DNA of 50,535 bases, from the IMG/VR virus record IMGVR_UViG_3300018421_000046, positions 1 to 50,535 of that record. One strand, given 5' to 3'. This DNA is from a virus. The translations under genes were made by a program, and so were the position numbers. The first letter of the stretch is position 1. Every line of letters begins with the position of its first letter. Under the pieces are notes generated by a model. The model was not told the origin of the DNA. It saw only the letters and a program-made list of their open reading frames with translations, and made no database searches. Below, one piece after another: positions 45,929 to 50,535 of this stretch.

Positions 45929-46306
45929 ATGAGTGCATTTAAAAGCGGAGAATACGTTAAAAATTTAGTTGAGATTGAGGGTACTGTAGTTGAGTATCGT
46001 CCACAGGATCATCCAACAGATCCTACAGTTAATCCCGGTAAAAGCGGGCCAACTCCAGATACTCAAATTAATCAAAAAGTTAGGATACGAGAAGGTCAAG
46101 TCGGAACAGTTATGTATTCTGACGATATAACTACTATTGTTACTTACGATTTACATACAACGGGACCACTTGAACCTCATCTTATTAAAGCAGAAAGTTT
46201 TACTTCTAATTTTAAAAGAGTTGTTAGAGGGACTAGACCCTCTAGAGGACCAAGTTATTTCCCAGATCGTAGACCTCCAAGAACAAATCCAACAGGAATG
46301 AATTAA
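45929..46306 (+). CDS. 125-residue hypothetical protein
   Basis: First gene after the lysis terminator. The N-terminal 85 residues look like an SH3-like beta barrel (GEYVKNLVEIEGTVVEYRP and GQVGTVMYSDDITTIVTYDL); the end is Pro, Arg rich (RGTRPSRGPSYFPDRRPPR) and likely unstructured. No Shine-Dalgarno is visible; TAATAT lies five bases before the ATG, which could mean a leaderless start. Function unknown. Confidence 0.65.
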   Translation: MSAFKSGEYVKNLVEIEGTVVEYRPQDHPTDPTVNPGKSGPTPDTQINQKVRIREGQVGTVMYSDDITTIVTYDLHTTGPLEPHLIKAESFTSNFKRVVRGTRPSRGPSYFPDRRPPRTNPTGMN

Positions 46307-46307
46307 T

Positions 46308-47183
46308 ATGTGGAAAAAATCTATGCCAAGGGGACTTGGGCCTTCAATTGAAGAAGGTGCAAATATAATTAGACAATTTGCGCTAACAAGAAACCATGCT
46401 AATGGCGAATTTGGTTTTTCAACTGAAGACTTATGGCAAAGTGAAAATTGGCGCAACTATTGGTATGGGTTTGAACAACCAAATTATCAACAAATTAATG
46501 CTAGAATTGCAAGAGCAAAACAAAACAACTACATAGCGTCAGTCGGTGGCCTTTTTTGGTGGAAAGAAAACAGTAAGTATACGATATTTGAATTTGCAAA
46601 AGTTATGAATACTTATTCAATTGATTTACCAAAATATGTTCATGACTTGTTTTATAACAGAATTTCACAAGAAATATTTAAAACTGATAAAAAACTTAAT
46701 GATTCTCTTTATTATCTTCAACTTCTACAAGAACGTTTACAAAATCAAAATAGAAACTTAACTTTCGACGAATATTTAAATATTAATAATCAATATAATA
46801 AATTTTATATGGAAAATATTGAAGCAAAAAAAACTTTTATTGATAATAAATACTATAAAGTGCTAAAAGAAATTGAACAGGCACAAGAAAAAGAAGTAGA
46901 AAATTTTAAAAAAAGTTCAACTCCACAAGAATGGCTCAAAACAAACTTTTCTAAAAATACTAGTCTTTATCTTCAACAAATAGTTGAAATGTTCTTAAAA
47001 GTTCCAGAAGAAACCTTAGAAGAATACAATAAAACTTTTTCTGCACAAAATCAAACACCACAAAATATACAATCATTAGAAGAAAGTCCTGTTCTTGATA
47101 TAGTAAGTCCTAAAAAACAACATGAACAATATTGGATGAATTATTTTAACACTACATCAAAAAGCAAATGGAGAATTATTTAA
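46308..47183 (+). CDS. Hypothetical protein with KWRII tail
   Basis: 291 residues. Starts one base after the previous stop. Aromatic-rich N-terminal part (NWRNYWYGFEQPNYQQ), then long helical segments with Lys and Glu (IEQAQEKEVENFKKS) suggesting a coiled coil. It ends TTSKSKWRII, close to the ends of the genes at 36860 and 42364. No family recognised; very AT-rich. Confidence 0.7.
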   Translation: MWKKSMPRGLGPSIEEGANIIRQFALTRNHANGEFGFSTEDLWQSENWRNYWYGFEQPNYQQINARIARAKQNNYIASVGGLFWWKENSKYTIFEFAKVMNTYSIDLPKYVHDLFYNRISQEIFKTDKKLNDSLYYLQLLQERLQNQNRNLTFDEYLNINNQYNKFYMENIEAKKTFIDNKYYKVLKEIEQAQEKEVENFKKSSTPQEWLKTNFSKNTSLYLQQIVEMFLKVPEETLEEYNKTFSAQNQTPQNIQSLEESPVLDIVSPKKQHEQYWMNYFNTTSKSKWRII

Positions 47184-47579
47184 ATGAGTAATTCAAAAGT
47201 ACCAAAAAGCAGATTAGGCCCTCTAAATATAGAAGATGCAGATATCGGCACTGCTGGTTTAAGCGTTTCTAACCTATCTGCTGGTTCAGCAACTTCTGGT
47301 CAAGCGTTGATTTTTAACGGAACAGCATATGTGCCAACAGCATTACCAACATCAACTACTTTTGTTGATAACGAAGTTCCTTCAGGAACTAAAAATAACG
47401 TAAATGTGACCTTTACGCTTGCGGGAACTCCAACTCCCCCAGAAAGTCTAAGACTTTATGTAGGAGGACTTTTGATGACTTCAGGAACGGCTGGAGATTA
47501 TACACTAGGAACGTCTACTATTACAATGGCAACCGCTCCGGGTGTAAACGATTCAATAATTGCTTATTATAGGAAATAA
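47184..47579 (+). CDS. Small GT-rich structural protein
   Basis: 131 residues, starts directly after the previous stop with GGAG nine bases upstream. All-beta with Gly-Thr turns (DIGTAGLSV, FNGTAYVP, TSGTAGDYTL). It resembles fibre-domain sequences of tail appendages. First of five consecutive small virion proteins ending with fibre genes. Confidence 0.7.
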   Translation: MSNSKVPKSRLGPLNIEDADIGTAGLSVSNLSAGSATSGQALIFNGTAYVPTALPTSTTFVDNEVPSGTKNNVNVTFTLAGTPTPPESLRLYVGGLLMTSGTAGDYTLGTSTITMATAPGVNDSIIAYYRK

Positions 47580-47580
47580 A

Positions 47581-48132
47581 ATGTCAGATTCTTTTAAGTG
47601 GAAAGTTAATTGGGAAGTTAATAAATATAAAGCAGATTCTATTGAGATAGTTAAAAAACAATTAATAGAACCTTATGAAACTGTTAAAAGACAAGGAAAT
47701 CTATTGCTACACGGTGGAGCATCTGCTATGTGGGAATTCATGCTAGGAAATGGAATTAGTGGTGGAGGTTCTGCTTTATCATACTTTGATGCAAATAATG
47801 CCTATATTGGAATTGGAACATCTATTCTTCCGGCAACTGCTAATCAAACAGATTTAGACACTGGGGCTTTAGGAACAACAGACACCTATAGAGCATATGG
47901 TACGATGGAAACAGGGTATCCACTTCATTCAGACGGAACGGGTTCTGCTAATTCAACGATATCTTTTAGAAGTTCTTTTGGAAGTGCCGCTGCCGTGTTT
48001 CCTTGGAATGAGTGGGGAATATTGAATGGAACAGTTGCAACAAGTCGTGTATTGAATAGAAAAGTTGATTACATCGGGACAAAGCAAGTTGGCGAAACTT
48101 GGGAAATTACTATCAATATTACATTGAGTTAA
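47581..48132 (+). CDS. Minor structural protein
   Basis: 183 residues. ATG 47581 follows AGGA with good spacing; an upstream in-frame ATG lies in the previous gene. The region LLHGGASAMWEFMLGNG and FDANNAYIGIG, then QTDLDTGALG, is a pattern I know from small structural proteins near phage tail fibres. The N-terminus SFKWKVNWEVNKYK is basic and aromatic. Role beyond the virion is unknown. Confidence 0.7.
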   Translation: MSDSFKWKVNWEVNKYKADSIEIVKKQLIEPYETVKRQGNLLLHGGASAMWEFMLGNGISGGGSALSYFDANNAYIGIGTSILPATANQTDLDTGALGTTDTYRAYGTMETGYPLHSDGTGSANSTISFRSSFGSAAAVFPWNEWGILNGTVATSRVLNRKVDYIGTKQVGETWEITINITLS

Positions 48133-48136
48133 AAAT

Positions 48137-48673
48137 ATGAGTTACGATTCTTTAAGAACACCAATAACTAGAAAAGTATTAGATTTAAATGGTAACGCTA
48201 TTGAGGGGGCCACTGCAAACATTACCACCGTCCCCGGCGCTAGCGTAGCGACTGTTTATGATGCTGAAACTGGTTCGGGCACAGTCACTCAACCACTTAT
48301 TTCTAATGCTGACGGATCGTTTGATGGTTGGCTCACAATTGGTGTATATGATATAGAAATATCTTCTTCTTTTGGAACTGCAACTTCTCGTTATTATGTA
48401 GATCATCCACAACAATCATTACTTCAAGGAACTGCTCTTGATGATAATAATTTCCAGATAAAAGACGATGATGATAGTAATCCTCGTTTAACAATTGATG
48501 CTGGTGGTACGGTTGAGTGGGGTTCAGGTTCTGCGACAGAAGATACAAAATTATATCGTTCAGGTTCTGCTGAATTAACAACAGATGGAACATTTGTTGT
48601 TGGCACGAATCTTAATGTAGGAGGGGATGATTTAGCCCTCTTAGTCAAACTTAACAAAGAGGTATTCGGATAA
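48137..48673 (+). CDS. Tail fibre-like protein
   Basis: 178 residues. The N-terminal part is an Ig or carboxypeptidase-regulatory-like beta domain (TRKVLDLNGNAIEGATANI and GSFDGWLTIGVYDIEISSS); the C-terminal part carries fibre-type repeats (NPRLTIDAGGTVEWGSG, GTFVVGTNLNVGG). The stop TAA shares a base with the next ATG. Confidence 0.7.
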   Translation: MSYDSLRTPITRKVLDLNGNAIEGATANITTVPGASVATVYDAETGSGTVTQPLISNADGSFDGWLTIGVYDIEISSSFGTATSRYYVDHPQQSLLQGTALDDNNFQIKDDDDSNPRLTIDAGGTVEWGSGSATEDTKLYRSGSAELTTDGTFVVGTNLNVGGDDLALLVKLNKEVFG

Positions 48674-49026
48674 TGGCATCTATTAGCAAACTTTTACTAT
48701 CTGGATCTACTAATGGTAGGTTTATTCAAATAACAGGAACATCAACTGCTGGGGCTAATACAATCCATACTGCCGTATCCGGCACCGATGACATTGATGA
48801 ACTTCACATTTTTGCAACCAATTATCACACTAGCGATGCAACTCTAACAATTGAGTACGGTGGAACTGGTGCAAATAATGAAGTTTCATTCACACTTCCT
48901 CCAGATGTGGGTCTTATTGAAATTATCCCGTCTTTTGTTTTACAAAATGGACTTGTTGTGAAAGCATATGCCGACGTTGGATCAGTTGTTAATGTCGGTG
49001 GATTCGTGAATAGGATTACAGCATAA
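48673..49026 (+). CDS. Small virion protein of the fibre cluster
   Basis: 117 residues. One-base overlap with both neighbours indicates a tightly coupled set. Mostly beta with ISKLLLSGSTNGRFIQITGT and TDDIDELHIFATNYHTSD. It looks like a compact head or tail trimer domain; many phages carry similar proteins before fibres. No family recognised. Confidence 0.65.
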   Translation: MASISKLLLSGSTNGRFIQITGTSTAGANTIHTAVSGTDDIDELHIFATNYHTSDATLTIEYGGTGANNEVSFTLPPDVGLIEIIPSFVLQNGLVVKAYADVGSVVNVGGFVNRITA

Positions 49027-49910
49027 TGGGCGCTCCAATTGTAGTAAATACCGTTAAGGTTCAAGGTACAGTAACTGCTGATCCGTCAACAACGGTTCCT
49101 GTGCTTGGTACGGTTTATCAAAACGCAACATGGAATGTAAATGCTATTCAATCTGGAGTGTGGAATGTAGGTGGAACCGTCAATCAAGGTGGCGCTTGGA
49201 CTGTAACTGCTGATGTTGGTTCTGGAACTTGGCCCGTCACTGCAATCCAATCAGGTAACTGGTTTGTTGGCGGAACTGTTGAGGCAACCAATGCTGATAC
49301 TGGCGCACTTTATGTGCAAGGAACAACAACTGCAACGATACCAAACACAGCCCCTGCTTATGTTGCAGGAACAACAACTGCAACTAATGCTGATACTGGC
49401 GCTTTGTATATACAAGGTACTACAACAGTTACAAATCCATCAACTGACGCACTTTATGTACAGGGGACTACTACTGCAACAATACCAAACACTGCTCCCG
49501 GATATATTGCTGGTACAGTAACTATTCCAGCCTCTGCTCCCGCTTATGTCGCTGGAACAACTACCGTTACTAACGCAGACACAGGCGCTATATACACTCA
49601 GGGTACAGTTTCTGTTGCGGGAACTGCAAATGTTATTGAACGTGGTTCGACAATTGATCAAGGATCTGCTAGTATTACTACTAGTATGGGAACAGTATTA
49701 ACAGCAGATGCAAACAGAAGAACAATTTTACTCCAAAATCTTGGGAGTGACTATGTATGGATTGGCGGATCAACTGCAATTGTTGTCAATACAGGCGCCA
49801 GACTTGCTCCCAGTCAATCATTAGTAATTGATAAGGCTCCAACCTCTGCAATATATGCTATAGCGTCTAGCGGAAGTCAAGTTATTAGTTATTTTACGGA
49901 GGCTGACTGA
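49026..49910 (+). CDS. Repetitive tail fibre shaft protein
   Basis: 294 residues. Residues 87-196 are seven tandem 14-16-residue repeats (for example ATNADTGALYVQGTTT), and the N-terminus holds related GTV/AIQSGVW units. The C-terminal 90 residues form a distinct domain (ILLQNLGSDYVWIGGSTAIVV) common in small phage structural proteins. The repeats probably make a beta-rich rod. The stop TGA shares a base with the next ATG. Confidence 0.75.
   Translation: MGAPIVVNTVKVQGTVTADPSTTVPVLGTVYQNATWNVNAIQSGVWNVGGTVNQGGAWTVTADVGSGTWPVTAIQSGNWFVGGTVEATNADTGALYVQGTTTATIPNTAPAYVAGTTTATNADTGALYIQGTTTVTNPSTDALYVQGTTTATIPNTAPGYIAGTVTIPASAPAYVAGTTTVTNADTGAIYTQGTVSVAGTANVIERGSTIDQGSASITTSMGTVLTADANRRTILLQNLGSDYVWIGGSTAIVVNTGARLAPSQSLVIDKAPTSAIYAIASSGSQVISYFTEAD
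49284..49613 (+). repeat. Seven tandem fibre repeats
   Basis: Seven in-frame units of 42-48 bases; at protein level units alternate ATNADTGALYxQGTTT with ATIPNTAPxYxAGTTT. Several copies are nearly identical in DNA, suggesting recent expansion by slippage or recombination. Confidence 0.85.
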
Positions 49911-50535
49911 TGGCGAACCTGTCAGCGTTCGGCGGGGCGCAGCCCATCACTCCGGGTGGACTGGTGGAGTTGGGGTACTCGGAGAACGATAACGCCGTCA
50001 CCCTCACTGCTACATCGTCTGCGTCACCCGACTGGCTTACGCCGGAAATGACGTTGGTTTGCGACGGCTCACCAGTTCTTGTCGAATACTACGCGCCAAT
50101 CGCTAGGGCAACGCAGGACGCTGCGGGAACCGGCGACCAACTCAACTTCTCTCTTGTCTATGACGGTTCTGTGCAAGAGGACAGTTGGGGAAGGGTCGCC
50201 AACCGCACGAACGCTATTGGGCATCTTGTCCCTGTGGCGCTGCAATACCGCATGACCCCGGCTGTTGGTTCGCACACTTTTAGGGTTGGCGGCTACGTCA
50301 GCAACGCATCAAGGAACGGATACGTTGGAGCAGGTTCGCCATACCCTCCGCAGTTTCTCCGCGTCAGCAAGATCGTCCAGCAGAACGACGGCCTCAAGCC
50401 CTTCTGGACCCCGCCTATTGTGACGCAGTTGCCTTCGAATCCAGAAAACGGCGACGTTGTTCACTACAGGCACTCTGCTGCGGGGAACATTGGCGCGGTG
50501 CTTCCAATGCAGTACGACGGCACCAAGTGGCTACC
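49910..50535 (+). CDS. GC-rich tail fibre-like gene, 3' end outside the window
   Basis: Open from ATG 49910 to the window edge (208 residues). GGAGG precedes the start. Begins MANLSAFGGAQPITPGG; residues near 175-205 (QLPSNPENGDVVHY, AAGNIGAVLPMQYDG) are typical of fibre or adhesin modules. Base composition changes sharply here: the 60 bases at 49921 hold 41 G or C and those at 50341 hold 36, against 28 at 49741 and 9 at 46801. This points to recent acquisition from a GC-rich phage or host, as expected for a receptor-binding gene. Confidence 0.8.
   Translation, partial: MANLSAFGGAQPITPGGLVELGYSENDNAVTLTATSSASPDWLTPEMTLVCDGSPVLVEYYAPIARATQDAAGTGDQLNFSLVYDGSVQEDSWGRVANRTNAIGHLVPVALQYRMTPAVGSHTFRVGGYVSNASRNGYVGAGSPYPPQFLRVSKIVQQNDGLKPFWTPPIVTQLPSNPENGDVVHYRHSAAGNIGAVLPMQYDGTKWL

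Noticed and set aside
48185-48657. Minus-strand frames in the fibre cluster
   Set aside because: They are antisense shadows of beta-rich repeats in the coupled plus-strand genes.
49284-49613. Repeats considered as a CRISPR array
   Set aside because: The repeats are in frame, vary in sequence, have no unique spacers and code for a fibre shaft.

Overview
This window is part of the genome of a tailed bacteriophage with a contractile tail (myovirus morphology). The evidence is a major capsid protein cut by the left edge, a tail sheath, a tail tube, a frameshifted tail assembly chaperone, a tape measure, gp25-like and J-like baseplate proteins, a tail collar protein and a lysis cassette. Most of the DNA is AT-rich; one 60-base line near 46.8 kb holds only 9 G or C. 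The host is not shown directly. A galactofuranose enzyme, TTG and GTG starts, a possibly leaderless gene, phage tRNAs reading mostly A-ending codons, and a GC-rich fibre gene at the right edge fit a host richer in GC than the phage, perhaps an actinobacterium. That host assignment is inference.

Layout. 1-4.9 kb (+): capsid protein, terminator, two small proteins, two glycosyltransferases and a tandem pair of GT-rich virion proteins. 4.9-28.8 kb (+): head completion, sheath, tube, chaperone with programmed -1 frameshift, tape measure, cell-wall-cutting tail and hub proteins, baseplate, a LamG-bearing tail protein and a collar fibre. 28.8-29.3 kb: one unknown gene with a possible leaderless promoter. 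29.2-36.8 kb (-): a long module of dUTPase, class II ribonucleotide reductase, eleven tRNA genes, a tmRNA, a SPOUT RNA methyltransferase, a dCMP-type deaminase, UDP-galactopyranose mutase and many proteins of 28-82 residues. 36.8-44.3 kb (+): three large proteins, two of them with nucleotidyltransferase domains, one of these a CCA-adding-type enzyme fused to HD and SWIM domains. 44.3-45.9 kb (+): lysis genes and a terminator. 45.9-50.5 kb (+): small structural and fibre proteins, ending in a GC-rich gene that runs off the window.

How the genes fit together. None of the tRNA genes nor the tmRNA encodes its 3' CCA, and the phage carries its own CCA-adding-type enzyme and a tRNA-type methyltransferase, which makes a self-contained translation kit. 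UDP-galactopyranose mutase plus two glycosyltransferases next to the capsid gene suggest virion or surface glycosylation. Deaminase, dUTPase and B12-dependent reductase supply deoxynucleotides. Three peptidoglycan hydrolases serve entry (two tail proteins) and exit (endolysin). The least explained feature is a shared C-terminal KWKRI-like tail on three otherwise unrelated proteins.
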